A DNA stretch of 64,000 nt from Mixophyes australis. Taxonomy: Eukaryota > Chordata > Amphibia > Anura > Limnodynastidae. Positions within the stretch are counted from its first letter, which is position 1; the number at the start of each line of letters is the position of its first letter. The stretch covers positions 343,089,875 to 343,153,874 of the forward strand of contig JAVHZZ010000003.1 of assembly GCA_036250195.1 (NCBI GenBank). Direction: 5' to 3'. The position numbers and the translations under genes are program-made. Under the pieces are notes generated by a model, which was not told the DNA's origin, did not search any database, and worked only from the letters and a program-made list of their open reading frames with translations. Below, piece after piece: positions 22,866 through 35,441 of this stretch.

Positions 22866-25048
22866 TACCACTAGACAAAAACTTTAATAAACAACTATAT
22901 TAATAACAGTTGTTTATTCCTTCCTTGTGTTCCCACTGACATCACAAGATCAATGAACTGTTCTCTGACCCATTTCATTATTCTGCACCTCTTCCGCCAT
23001 CTATGGATTGATTTAGTCTGACATTCTACCTCATTTACTAAAAAGGTATTTTTATACATAAAATATTTTTTTCCGTCTATATATCTAACCACTGGCTACC
23101 ATGCTTCTACTTTAACCAAATTGTAAGTGTCACAATAGTACTGAATAGCACTTGACAGCTGTCATGGAATCAGTCATTTTCTTTGGCTCGTCCAATATTT
23201 ATGAGAAAGCAGCCTACGCATTTACTAGGTATCAGTGACATAGTTGAGTCACTTCACGACCAAGTACTCATGAGAGATTGTTCCCTAGAGAATAAATAGG
23301 CTGTATTCTCATAAATATCTGTTTACTTCACTATAGGGCTGCTTCCACTTTGTGTAGGGGACATGTGTACTTTAGACCGATCTTTAGATCTTAAATCCAA
23401 TCATTGCATTCAACAGTAATTGGTTGGGGAGACACTTGAAATGACTATGGTGCGTGTCACGTGACTGGATGAAAGTTGTGTAATCAATCACATGCTGCTG
23501 TCTCCAGGTGATATCCAATCACATGCTACCTTCTTTAGCCTACACAGTTCATTGCTCAAAATTAAAATACTGTAATTGGATTTAACACTTTGGAGAGGTC
23601 CAACCACTTACACTACTTACACTGCCATTTTCAAAAACCTACACTAACTTGCCTTTTGTCTCGCTTGATTGTAATGTTAATTAATTTACGTAAATTACCT
23701 GTTAATTAATTTACGCATTTACCGTCCTACTTATAGAGCAATAAGCAAACATTGTTTGTATACAAGAACAATTTGGCTAATGCATTTATACTGTGCACAA
23801 TGCAAACACACACGCAATTACATACATATCTGTATTCTGTTATTGCAAAATAAATTTTGTCAAGCTCAATGACTTGGAAAAGCAGTTTATCTCAGCCAAG
23901 AGACATGGCCCTGTTGTCAGTAATCCATGCTGTATCCAATAAGATAGTGGCACATTGTAAAGTGTTAGCCTTCACAGCCTAACATGTTGAAGATAAGCCA
24001 GCAAACATTATCGTGAAAGACACCGTCAGAGAGATCAGTGAAGGAATTTGGAACAGAATGGTTTTATAAAGGAATTACACTGGTCTTCCTGTTTGATTAA
24101 TTCTCTCTCCCACATACTGTCGATAAAGTATTTTCCTTTACTTAATATTTCTGTTTGGTTTGTACAAATATTCCATTCTGTCATTCTGTAATGTTTGCCC
24201 CAACTGTTATTATATTTATATATTGCAGCAAATCACATTCAATAAGTTAAAACATTTAACACAGTGTTAACTATCTACAGGTGTAATACACAACGTAACT
24301 GTTCCACAATTATTTTTCCATTATCATATTGTTATAATTTTTTTATAAGAATATAAACAGCATAGAAAAGCCAAAAGCAGTGGTGATTTCGCCTTGTTAT
24401 ACTTTAAGGATATTTTTTAAAAAATTTAAAATTGCAGACGCGTAGCGTTAAGCTCGTTTGTTTTTTGTGTGGTTGTGCGCTCATGGCTTAACACATGAAA
24501 ATGGTAATTATGGATGGGAAAAGCTCAGTTGATTGGGAATTCCTTGTTGAATACATGTCTGACATATTAATTCCCCTCATATGCAAAACTGAGATATCGT
24601 GGTACAGAATGAGATATCTAAAAGAGCTACAAGAATCGGAAAGTGTACATTTAGGGAAGGGTGTACACTAAGGTTAGGTAAACACTGAAGAATTTTCAGA
24701 CCAATCTGTTATCTACAATGATTGTACATATGACTGCAGGTCCCATCGGTCAGACGATTCATGTATACATACAACACACGATTTACCTTCCGATCTGTGC
24801 TCTTTATCTGGTCATTTAGTCATTTAGAGAATGACAGCACAATAGTCACTAATTCATTCATTCCTGGTACACTGATTAAAACCACCTTGTCATAGCTATC
24901 CGCATGTCCTTATGAATTTCCTTAGCTTCTGTGACTCTAAAACGAAATATTCAGTCTCAGAACGAACAAACAAATTATTCCATCTACAGCACTCTCTACA
25001 TTTAGTCACCGGGACATGTTCATTGCTGGCATTGGCTGAAAGGACCAT
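22866..25048. other. Intronic DNA, no recognised repeat
   Basis: No exon was found. A 15-bp sequence GTTAATTAATTTACG occurs twice at about 23674-23714. The stretch 23880-24090 has a non-repetitive look and is a weak candidate conserved element. Confidence 0.4.
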
Positions 25049-25161
25049 GGGGTATATTTACTAAACTGCGGGTTTGAAAAAGTGAAGCTGTTGCCTATAG
25101 CAACCAATCAGATTCTAGAATGCACTAAATAAAAGCTAACTAGAATCTGATTGCTATAGGC
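25049..25161. mobile_element. MITE, CTGCGGGTTTGAAAAAGTGG family (copy 4, truncated)
   Basis: The left arm is intact (ggtatatttactaaactgcg onward). The right arm stops after TCTGATTGCTATAGGCA, losing the outer part and part of the centre. Confidence 0.75.
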
Positions 25162-25351
25162 ATACACACTACAAGATCGGAAGGTGATTTGAACGAAATT
25201 ATTAAACAGTACGACCAACCAAATGAAATGACAATCGATAGTTTGGGACGACTGTCCTTCATTGTGTGAGTAGACACACTAACGAGATCAGTCGTATATT
25301 GGGTGCTTGTCCTGATAATCATCTAAAAAAACCTCCAGTGTGTACCTAGCC

Positions 25352-25653
25352 CAAGGGCGAATCTAGAGAATACTTCTACCGGGGCGATTTAGGGGGGGGC
25401 GATTTAGGCCCCGCCCCCTTTTTGACATCTGAGGCTGCCGGTGGCTGCATACTATGTGCAGATCCGTTCAGCAGTGACAGGTAGGGACAGTGTGCTGCCC
25501 GGATGCTCTGATTGTGTTTAAAACACAATCAGAGCAGCCGGGCAGCACACTGTCCCTGCCTGTCACTGCCGAGCGGACCTGCACAGACTGTGCAGCCGCC
25601 GGCAGCAAGCCCCTGCTAGGGGGAGCGATTGCCCCCCCCTGGATCTGCCACTG
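25352..25653. mobile_element. hAT non-autonomous element with 8-bp TSD ACCTAGCC (302 bp)
   Basis: The target duplication ACCTAGCC flanks it exactly (25344-25351 and 25654-25661). Its ends, CAAGGGCGAATCTAG and CTGGATCTGCCACTG, are imperfect inverted repeats. The interior is a large palindrome centred near 25517: the segment running through gggcagcacactgtccctgc is repeated in inverted form. Eight-base duplications and CA...TG ends are the mark of hAT transposons. No transposase is present. Confidence 0.9.
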
Positions 25654-25700
25654 ACCTAGCCTTCTTCTGTACAGCCTGCTTAGCTCTGTAAATCTACTTA

Positions 25701-26039
25701 TCATAATCATCATCATCATTTATTTATATAGCGCCACTAGTTCCGCAGCGCTGTACAGAGAACTCACATCAGTATCTGCACCATTGGAGCTTACAGTCTA
25801 AATTCCCTAACATACACACACACAGACAGAAACACAGACTAGAGTCAATTTGATAGCAGCCAATTAACCTACTAGTATGTTTTTGGAGTGTGGGTTGAAA
25901 CCGGAGCACCCGGAGGAAACCCAAATAAACAAGGGGAGAACATACAAACTCCACACAGATAAGGCCATGGTCAGGAATCGAACTCATGACCCCAGTGCTG
26001 TGAGGCAGAGGTGCTAACCACTAAGCCACCGTGCTGCCC
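25701..26039 (-). mobile_element. tRNA-derived SINE with L2-like tail, full-length type
   Basis: On the minus strand: head ggcagcacggtggcttagtg, B-box-like GAGTTCGATTCC, the gtttgtatgttctccccttg core, the body with gtaagctccaatggtgcag, and the tail GCGCTATATAAATAAATGAT with (GAT)n. Confidence 0.9.
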
Positions 26040-26040
26040 A

Positions 26041-26850
26041 TATACAAACATACAAAGCACCGCAGTCCCACAAATAGTTGATCATGGTGTTTACACAGAG
26101 GAACTAAAAGGGTAAAATATGCCCATCTGTTTGTTTTGTTTCCCTGGCTTAAAAAAAAAGTACAACGGAAAAAACCCCAGATTAAACTGTGCAGGTCTAT
26201 CCCCTCTAGAAAGCCTATTGAACGTATGTTACTAAATGGCACGGAGGATTTTACATTGAAGAAATCAGAGATTAATAAACAGACATCTTCATCATTTAGT
26301 GGTCTGTGCTCTTTAGTTTCCTTGCTGTTCTGCTTCACATAGGTCAAGAAACATCACTAACAGAAAAAAGATGTTAGCACAAAGAGCACATAATAGATGC
26401 TGACTGAGTCAGTAAGAAAAAAGCAGTAGAACAGGTTATATGACCCAGAAAATAAATACAATGCAGCAGGGCAATGCATCAGCTAAAAATCTTATGGCAT
26501 CTTTTTTTCAATATCCTGCCTCTGTATGGGTTGCATTATAAAATGTTTGGTTTATAGGATTGAAATATATTGCACTCACCGTGGTACAGCATGACATTAA
26601 GGGACACGTAAGAAAGAATTCATTTTATAAATATAGCTATGTGGGTTAATAAGAGGTTGTATGATATAAAAATGTACTTGAACTATTTTGCATTGATTCA
26701 ATTCTATCTTGGCTTTTCAACAAAATATTCATATACTGTATAAATGCAAACTCCTATAAATTCTACATGCAACTTATATGCATGGAAAATGCACCTTCCA
26801 CTATGAATAAGATATTATTAAAAAGTCATTAATACCACCTAGTAAGCTTA
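26041..26850. other. Intronic DNA, no recognised feature
   Basis: A pair of overlapping frames on opposite strands (26021-26347) has no recognisable domain. No repeat membership seen. Confidence 0.4.
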
Positions 26851-27440
26851 GAAACATAGAATTTGATGGCAGATAAGAACTGCTTGGCCCATCTAGTCTG
26901 CCCAATTTTTAGCCTATGGTATCCTCTAACTCCTTTTAATCCTTATTTCTTTTTAAGGATATCCTTTTGTCTATCCCAAGCATGTTTAAATTGCTCTACT
27001 GTATTAGCATCAACCACCTCTGATGGGTGGCTGTTCCACTACCCTTTCTGGGAAGTATTTTTCCTCAAATTTCTTCTAAACCTTCCAGTCTCAGAGCATG
27101 TCCTCGCCTTCTAATACTTCTCTTCCCTTGAAGAATGTTTCCCTCCTGTACCTTGTTAGAACCCTTGATATATTTGAAAGTTTCTATCATGTCCCCCCAT
27201 TCTCTTCTCTGCTCTAAAATATACATATTAAGATCTTTTTGTCTATTTGGATAAGTTTTGTGCTGTAAGCCATGCACCATGATGTAGGCCATGCACCATT
27301 TTAGTTACGCTTCTTTGTACAGTCTCTAATGTATTTATATCCTTCTGGAGATATGGTCTCCAGAACTGAACACAGTATTCTAGATGAGGAAGTACCAATG
27401 ACTTATACAGTGGCATTATTATTTCACTTTAGTCTTTTAG
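26851..27440 (-). pseudogene. CR1-group LINE 3' end with reverse-transcriptase C-terminus
   Basis: On the minus strand this encodes the end of a CR1/L3-type polymerase: EYCVQFW near 27385-27365, then [20 protein letters not shown], and in the frame at 27065-27292 the block ILEQRREWGDMIETFKYIKG. That block is typical of the CR1 C-terminus. The GHALRL motif follows near the end. Several stops and frame changes break it. The left boundary near 26851 is the LINE 3' end; the 5' side is truncated at about 27440. Confidence 0.88.
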
Positions 27441-27889
27441 TAAAAGACTGGAGCCCTGGGGGTGCTTCATTCCTACTTTCCTCTTATAGCCCCTGCCAAA
27501 AACTGGGAAGACCGACCCACAGCCCCCTCCTCCCCACCCACAGCCCCCTCCTCCCCACCACCACTATGCCCACCAACGTCATTTATAGTTGGTTATATTG
27601 AATTGACAGATTTGTAAACCACACATGCATGCAACTTATTAAAATCTTTCACCTTGGCGCTAGTGCAGTATTTACGATTACATGGACATATAACAGCAAC
27701 AGGCCACAGGAATCCTTTTTATCCAGTCATAGAAATCCAAGATGGCTTATAGTACTCTTATTTCAAAGTATGAATGTGCCTTATTCCTTACATGAGTACT
27801 AGTTTGACAAATAAATAAAACAATTTAGTATAGTTAGCTTTGCTACTATTAATATTATAGTACATTATGATTGACTATACTTACCCTTT
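27441..27889. other. Intronic DNA with a short tandem duplication
   Basis: A C-rich unit, cccacagccccctcctcccc, is present twice in tandem at about 27518-27560. Nothing else recognised. Confidence 0.45.
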
Positions 27890-28035
27890 TCTACTGATCT
27901 AAAAAGGAAAAGGGGAAGTGTTGCCAATAGCAACCAATCAGATTACAGCTGTTATTTTTAGAATGTATAAGATAAATAATGGAATCTGGTTGCCATGGGT
28001 AACGCCTACACTTTTCCTTTTTAGAAGTAAACTAC
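27890..28035. mobile_element. MITE, related subfamily (copy 5)
   Basis: Outer arms ctaaaaaggaaaaggg and ccttttttagaag-like sequence surround the internal AGCAACCAATCAGATT and AATCTGGTTGCCATGGG blocks. It is diverged. Confidence 0.7.
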
Positions 28036-29271
28036 GTTTATGCTTAATTGTTTACATTATTATATCGTGACTTTTTATCCTGCTGATTTTGTTTGGTCCA
28101 TAACACAGTATAAGTAACTAATATTTATATTCCAGGTAGCGATTTATTTAAATCCCTTACTGTTAGCTATTGAATGTTGTTAAGCTAATTACTATTGTTA
28201 GATGGTTAGTGAATAGACCAAAAATGCATGTTTCCTAGGAGCTTTCTGCCTGGAAAAAAATATGATAAAACGTACAATATTCTGTTGAAGGTGGCTGTGC
28301 CTCTGTAATTTTCAATTTTTGACGCCTGGGTAGTTCCTTTTATATGATAACAGCCATTTCACCATCTCTTTTACAACATGTACATGGTGGGTTTTCAACT
28401 GAATGTTAATCCAACTGATCCATGAATACACCAGGAAAAATAAATAAGAGAGAAAAGCAATATCAGTTATCATTTTCCAGGTGGGGTGCAAGATCCAAAG
28501 AGGAGCTTTGAAGTATTATGTTTGTTTTCTGGGGATTTTGTTGCTGTTCTTTGTGGAGGAAGCAGCTGGGGCACCGTATTACATAATGTAATGGTGAATC
28601 GAGCCGCCTTCCACAATTGTACGCTGCTGTGAGCCTTTCACTGCCGTACTCACGACGTGTTGCTGCGTGCAGAAGCTCTCCGGAGATTTGCTTCATCCTA
28701 GGATAGTAACGATGGCAAGTGGGCATGTGTCAGAAAGGGTTTCATCAGAACACTTTGAAGCGCGGTTGTTTATTTAGTCTCCATTAGAGGAACAACAACA
28801 CGTCGGAAAAGTACAGTGTAAAAGTTGGAAGCGACTTGGGGACTTCATATGTTCTGCGCTGATGAAATGTGCTCTGTGCTTTGCTAGAGACAATCGTGGT
28901 TGTAGCATTCCTGCCCTGTGTATCCCTGATTGCACATATTTCATATTGCATTATCGACCTTCATAAGGACAGGATGTTTTAAAGTTAAACTAAAAATAAC
29001 AATTCTTTTTCCTCTACGGCAGAACGGGATGAACTGCTTTGATTTACCTTTGTTTTCATTTCCGTTGTCCAAACAACGTTGGGAATAATTTATGACACTG
29101 TTTTGCTATAGTTTGGCTTGCTTCCATAGTCGCTGATAAATGGGGACAAACTGTCTTGTTAGCACCTCTACGCTACAGCAGACCTTTTACAAATATTCAG
29201 CACAGTCCAATTATATGTAAAATGCACTCTAGGGCGTGTCTGAGAGTTGCACATTAGTGCATTATGGTGAT
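28036..29271. other. Intronic DNA; possible conserved element near 28840-29130
   Basis: No exon or repeat recognised. The minus-strand frame at 28463-28726 (87 residues) has no domain that I know. The block 28840-29130 is non-repetitive with balanced composition, which is only a hint of constraint. Confidence 0.35.
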
Positions 29272-29279
29272 GTAAAGAT

Positions 29280-29875
29280 TAGAGGTGCTCACTGTCCCCC
29301 GTGAACTGCTTTTGGTTATGGTTTGGGATCTGGATTAGCTTCATGTTTTGGTTTTGGTTTTGGCAAAACCACCCTCATGTGTTTTGGTTTTGGATTTTTT
29401 TAGAGAAAAACCTAAAATATGCTAAAATCACATAATTTTACTCTTTTTTTGGTTTCTACATTATTATTAACCTCACTAACACTAATTTCAAGTCATTTGC
29501 AGTCAATTTTGACCACCTCACAGGTCACAATATTATTTTCATACACTTTGAAACAAAGACTGCAGCAACCTGGCTGGATGCTAAGCGACAGAGCAATGAC
29601 ACAAACACACGGCAGTTCTTAGCACATCTAGGACACAATGGCACACAGCAGTGGCAGAAAAGATACATGGGGGTCCGCCCTCCTTCCCACCCTCCGTGAT
29701 GTTGGATCTTTAAAAGGAGTTCTAAACTCCCGAGATCCGACGACGCCACAATGACGTTTTGCTTAATTTTCAATTCCGAGGGTGCGCGAGAGTACCGAGC
29801 CGGCTCGGCTCTGTACTCGGATTCCCTAAGTTCGGGTGTGTTCGGTTCTCGAGGAACCGAGCCTGAACATCTCTA
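29280..29875. mobile_element. hAT-like element, TAGAG(A/G)TG ends, 8-bp TSD GTAAAGAT (596 bp)
   Basis: The perfect target duplication GTAAAGAT (29272-29279 and 29876-29883) defines it. The ends are TAGAGGTGCTCACTG and CCTGAACATCTCTA, imperfect inverted repeats. The left side is full of TTTTGGTTTTGG-type sequence and the right side has GAGATCCGACGACGC and repeated CGGTTC/GAACCG motifs. The same layout recurs in the larger element at 52144-54134. No coding region. Confidence 0.88.
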
Positions 29876-29883
29876 GTAAAGAT

Positions 29884-31206
29884 GCGTCTTGGTGCAAAAT
29901 TGACCCAGTGAAGTTGCAACCATAGAGTTGCACATATCTTGCACTTGTGGCCCGTTGTGATTGGAGAGATGGATCAGGGGCATTAACGTACAAATGAAGC
30001 ACAGAGCAATACGTGTAGACACATGTTAAGCACTTTTCTCTTTGAGAGGCATCTTATTTCGAATCACATGGATCCTGAAACATATTATCTACGAGACATA
30101 AACTTTGTACGTATGTAAACCCTGTGCAATATTTGAAGTTGATGACAATGGTTTTCCCATCTTTGCTCTGGATGCATCTTTACAGTACCTTTAAGGTCAC
30201 ACTTATCTTAAGAAGCATGCATCGCAAAACAAAAATATGGATGAGCAAGTATGTAGGAGCATCTTTGCTCATAATGAAATGGGCCATCTTTATGTTCACT
30301 CTGCTGCACTATCTGGTGAAGATTTCAGTACCGTATTAACCAGAGTGCGCGAGGGAGCACACTGCTCCAGGCTCTCTCTGCACTTCCATGTTAGCTGAAT
30401 CTCCCCCACCTCCCTTACACTGCTTCCCGCATTTTCAATCAGGCACAGAATCCTGCAAAAACAGGTGCAGCAACGTTAGTATTGTTCTTAGTGTAATGTA
30501 AGTTAGGATCATTTATTTAAAAAAAACAAAACACAAAAAATAAATACAGATCACTCTGCCTACGGACATTTGTTTATTTTATTTCCTTTTTGGCTAATAA
30601 TTTTTAATACAACAATATATCCTCTTTACAGAGCTGTTTTCATTTAATCAGTTATTCGTTGTATACACAAAAATCTATCATGCAGAAATATGTTAGCATT
30701 TTAAGTAGCTATAAGATGGTAAGCAGGTCAGCTTCTATGGTATTCTACAAAGAGCTCTCCAATGTGTAAGAGGTTCAAAACATGACCTTTTCAATAAAGA
30801 TTTGCATTTTAAACACTTAAAAGCTAGACAGTAGGGAGCTTGATTATATCTACAAGACATAAAACCATCAAAACTATTGCACCTTTTAATGTGGGTAAAT
30901 TTAAATGGTAAATGTAATGAAAGAGGGAAATTCAATTAATCAAGAGGAGTTTGCAGTATATTGCAAAGCAGCTGTTTGATTGTCCGCTGAGATATTTAAA
31001 TGCATTTAAAGAACAAAAATTATCTCTGTTCTAGAAGAGATAAACACATTATCATTCCCATTTCATATCTTACAAGTGATACATCTTGTGATAGACTGTC
31101 CATTTACATGAATAATGAGTAATACTATATACACCATGTTAATAATGTGTGGGTGTAGCACACTCTCCATACCCCGATAATGCCATATCTTTTCATTGCT
31201 AATTCC
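29884..31206. other. Intronic DNA, no recognised feature
   Basis: No repeat membership or exon recognised. Confidence 0.4.
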
Positions 31207-31451
31207 AGAGAAAGTGACAGAGTAAAAGATAGAAGACCAAAGAGAGAGAGTGAGTGAGAGAGGAAGAGATAGAAAGTGAGTGTGAGAGAGATAAAGAAAG
31301 AAAGAGATAATGAGTGTGAGAGCGAGGGAGAGAGAAAGAGATGGAAAGTGAGTGTGAGAGAGAGAGAGAGATGGAAAGTGAGTGTTAGAGAGAGAGAAAA
31401 AGAAAGAGAAAGTGAGTGTGAGAGCGAGTAAGAGAGAAAGACATGGAAAGT

Positions 31452-31489
<38 letters not shown>

Positions 31490-32272
31490 AGGAGATAGTG
31501 TGAGAGAGCAAGTGAGAGAGATAAAGAAATGGAAAGTGAGTGTGAGAGAGAGTTAGACAGAGAAAGAGATGGAAAGTGAGTGTTAGAGAGAAAGAAAGAG
31601 ATACAAAGTGAGTGTGTGTGTAAGAGAGATAAAATGAATGTCTATCACATTCATTTTATCTCTCTCTCTCACACTCACTTTCTGAAAAGTGAGTGTGATA
31701 TAGAGAAAGAGAAAGAAAGAGATGAAAAGTGAGTGTGACAGTGAGTGAGAGAAAGAAAGAGAAAGTGAGAAAAAGAAAGAGATGGAAAGTGTGTGTGAGA
31801 GAAAGAAAGAGATACAAAGTGAGTGGGTGTGTGAGAGAGAGAAAGTGAGTGTGAGAGTGAGAGAGAGAGAGGGAAAGAGATGTAAAGTGAGTGTGAAAGA
31901 GAAAGAGATACAAAGTGAGTGTGTGTGTGTTTGTGTGTGTGTGTGTAAGAGAAAGTGAGTGTGAGAGAGAAAGAGATAAAGTAAGTGTGTGAAAAATAGA
32001 AAGTCAGTGTGTGTGAAAGATAGAAAGTGAGTGTGAGAGAGAGAGAGAGAGAGAAGGGAAGAGATAGAAAATGAGTGTGTGAAAGAGAGAGAATGTAAGT
32101 GTGAGAATAAGAGAGAGATAAATGTGTGAGAGACGTAGAAAGACAGATAGTGAGTGTGAGAGAGAGAGCGAGAGAGAAAGAAAATGATAAAGATAGAAAA
32201 TGAGTGTGCATGAGGGAGAGAGAGAGAGAGTGAGAGTGAGAGAGAGAGTGAGAGAGTGACTAGGAAAGAAAA
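31207..32272. repeat. 1-kb polypurine (GA-rich) minisatellite
   Basis: The + strand is almost pure purine apart from regular single T's. The sequence is made of irregular variants of units like gagagaaagagatggaaag and gtgagtgtgagagagag. The long Ser/Leu-rich minus-strand frames in this interval are a direct result of the repeat and are not genes. A short stretch at 31647-31683 is inverted. Confidence 0.95.
31623..31697. repeat. Paired inverted repeats causing a purine/pyrimidine strand switch
   Basis: AGAGAGATAAAATGAATGT (31623-31641) is perfectly complementary to 31647-31665, and CACACTCACTTT (31670-31681) to 31686-31697. Between them the + strand is pyrimidine-rich inside an otherwise purine-rich tract, so a short segment has been inverted. 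Confidence 0.9.
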
Positions 32273-34239
32273 ACGTTTTAAAATTAAACAATGTGCTTTG
32301 TTCTGATTACATCATATTACTTTTCGTCTTCTTGTACATTTCTTTACCAGGTGAAATCAATTAAATTATGATTGAAAAACATGTTTCAGGGCTCATTAAA
32401 ACACCGGATTAACAAATGAAACTACAGCATAAGAATAGACAGTGATATAATCTAAATCGAGTTAATATATAACACCATCTCTAATAAATGTCACAATTGT
32501 TCTGTTGTATTATTTATGTGTTGGAGATGTGTTAGAACAAACATTGCCTCTGTGTGGTATCTGTACAGTGGGCTTTTGTGTGACCGTAATAGCTGAAAAT
32601 TAGTAATCATCTTATTGAGCTTTGTTCAATTAATTTGTTCATAAATTCATTTATGTTTAAGGATTAAGGACTCATCCACACAAGTGGTTTCCTGCATTGC
32701 GTTCCAAACAGAACGTGACTATAAATATGATAGGATTGAATTTGTCCTGGCTAGAGATCCATTCTCTCAATGCCATCCAATATGTGCTCCGCAAATTTCA
32801 TTGCTTGGCACACTAATCATCTGACCTATTTCAGTTGCAGTTTACTGGTATCATGTTCCAGAATCGCAATTTGAGAAAATTTTTGTCTGATTAAATATAC
32901 AGAATTTTTTTTGACATTACTGTTTTGTTTGTGTATGTTTTGTGTTTAGTCTCTTCCCTATGTATATATCTCCCTAGCTGACTGTTTGATTGTGTGTCAT
33001 TTTGATATACTGTAGATAGATGTCTCTAGATAGTTTTGAATTGTTTGCATGCAATCCCATGCAGGCTGCTCCTATTGTGATTCATTCGCCATTAGATGTT
33101 TCTTAGAAGTCAGCTATAAGTCACTTTTTTTTATTTCTCCCATCAGTACATCCACAAAAAAAGGTGACTTAGTCAAGGAAATTCAACTTAATTATTTTCA
33201 AGGAGAGCATGGCTTAAGGACATTGTTAGTGAGTACCTGTAATGACAACTGTGGGTCACATTATTATCCTCAGGTAAAGGTTCATTCTCCTTTGAGACTG
33301 AAATTTTCAGATAAAAAAAAAAAATGGAAGATATTACTCTGTGAGGCCTAAATCGTGTTCACACCGTAACATTTTTCTGTGTTATTTGCTAGGAAAGCTA
33401 AAAGCCTCGTCTGTCAAGGTCATTCAAAGAAAACGTTACATTGTATGAAAGGTAAATCGATTAAAAAAAAACTTAAGGAGAACCCACAACTTTCCCATTC
33501 CAAACGAGCTTTTGCCAATTTCAACAGTAATTACAGCCAACTTTTCCCTCATTAATAATCATTATAGAATCAAGGAGTATGTAATTAGCAGAAATTAGTT
33601 ACATTGTTTATTGATTGCCGAGCTAAAAGTGAAAGACGCGAGATTCTGAAAGATTGTCAGTAATGTGCAGAACGTTTAAAGCACTGTTACACACTGAATA
33701 TTACATTAAATGGCAGGTTGGCCATGATCAGCATAATGACTTTGAAGTGTTTGGAGGTAGTAACATCTGTATGGGGACTCTGGACAATATATCGGAAGTA
33801 TAAATGTCTCTACACCCTTTAAGGGCACTTGAGACAGTTAACACTGTAAAGTTGGCATCAAATAGGTGTTTTTAATACAGATTTTTTTTATATATGCGGT
33901 TTTTATATGCTCATTTAGCATCAGATTACATATTATAGGAAATACTGTCTCCTTCTCATATGGAAGCGCTTGGGTGGTTTAACAGCTGAAGAATTCACTT
34001 GTGACAGGGAAAGAGTGTTTCCCGGTCATTGTTCTATATCACTTTGAGAGTGTTTTATAACTTAAGAACCCAGCCTTTTTCTGCCTGGGAAACCGGTGCA
34101 CCTATTTCACACACCGCTAACAAATTTTTAATGACATTTTTCTGTACTATTTCATTTAGGTTAAATAATGAAGGGTAATCTTTAGTTAATTGTTGTGTAA
34201 AAGGTTCATATTATACTAAATATTTTTAATTAGGTTTAT
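32273..34239. other. Intronic DNA; possible conserved element near 33400-33720
   Basis: No exon or repeat recognised. The block 33400-33720 is non-repetitive and contains several TAAT/ATTA motifs of the kind seen in developmental enhancers. That is a hint only. Confidence 0.35.
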
Positions 34240-34375
34240 TTGGTAAAATAACTTATAGCAACCAATGAGATGTTTGCTTTTGTTAGCATAACAGTAAGTA
34301 GATGGAAAAAAAGCTAAGGTCTGATTGGTTGCTATTGCTTGCACTCCATGTTGTGCCATGCTTTTAAAAAAACCT
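34240..34375. mobile_element. MITE, related subfamily (copy 6, decayed)
   Basis: It retains TATAGCAACCAATGAGAT on the left and GTCTGATTGGTTGCTAT on the right. The outer arms are lost. Confidence 0.6.
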
Positions 34376-35441
34376 ATAATTTAGAAACATAGAAGCAATA
34401 ATGTTCATTTTTCATTGGGATGAGCTTTGCATGTATATTACTGGCATTTTAGATATCTCCAAGATATTGAATGTTACAGCACAAAATAAATAAAGGTTCT
34501 GAGAGTAGGTTTGGGACAAAAATCATTGGAGGACCAACACATGACTTACAGATAACCTTGGTCTATTGGTCGCAGACCAATTACATTCTCTGAAAGTGAG
34601 TGTGGCTCTAGCATAAATATTATGGTGATAAGCAAAGGTAACCAAATTAAGTAGGTTCAAGCAAAATTAGTAAATTATAGGAGATCAGAAAAGTTTAGTG
34701 CTAATATATTTGATGATCTCTAAGTAAAAATAATCAAAAGGTAAAAACACTATAATCAGTGCAAACTTCTCCATCTGTAATTTATTTTTTTTATAGTTTG
34801 CATTCTTGTTCTTTCATTACAAACATGTACGTGGCAAATAACAAAGCATGATAGCATGACAAATGAACATATTAACCTTTACGTGGATTGGTTCTTGTAT
34901 GGTACATTTTTAAATAGACCATTCAGAAAACTGGGCAAATGAGAAAGGAAATACACAAATGAGCTGTAGAAACAATTACATCAATTAATGATGTGCCCTA
35001 TATTGTTTGGTGCAAGGTCGTTGCTCTGCTAGTGTATATATGAATATGAATTCTGAAAGACATAAATTCCAACTACTGTACTTCAGTCTAATGCCAAATG
35101 AGAAAAGAGAAGAGGGGGGGGGGGGATTTTCCATTTACCTGATTGAGTATTGCAGCCCTCTACCCGTTACCTTCATATAGTCTGCAGTGCTAATATTTAA
35201 ATACAAGAAAACAATGACAATCATACATCATTGTTTTATGCTTGACCTTGCTTTAGAGTCTAGAGTAATACCATGTTTATAAGCAATGCGCACTGGAGCT
35301 TTCCAGAAGACAATTAATGATATTCCAGGGTTAATTTAAGACTGGACTATTTTTTTTCTATAATCATTATGCTACTATACACTTTCTGCAGCCCACAAAT
35401 AACTGGATATAAGTCAAGATTCCCTAATTACTGAAGTCTGA
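34376..35441. other. Intronic DNA with a G13 run
   Basis: A run of about 13 G lies at about 35114-35126. Nothing else recognised. Confidence 0.45.

Noticed and set aside
31125..32291. Several long Ser/Leu-rich minus-strand reading frames
   Set aside because: They are direct translations of the polypurine minisatellite and have no other support.
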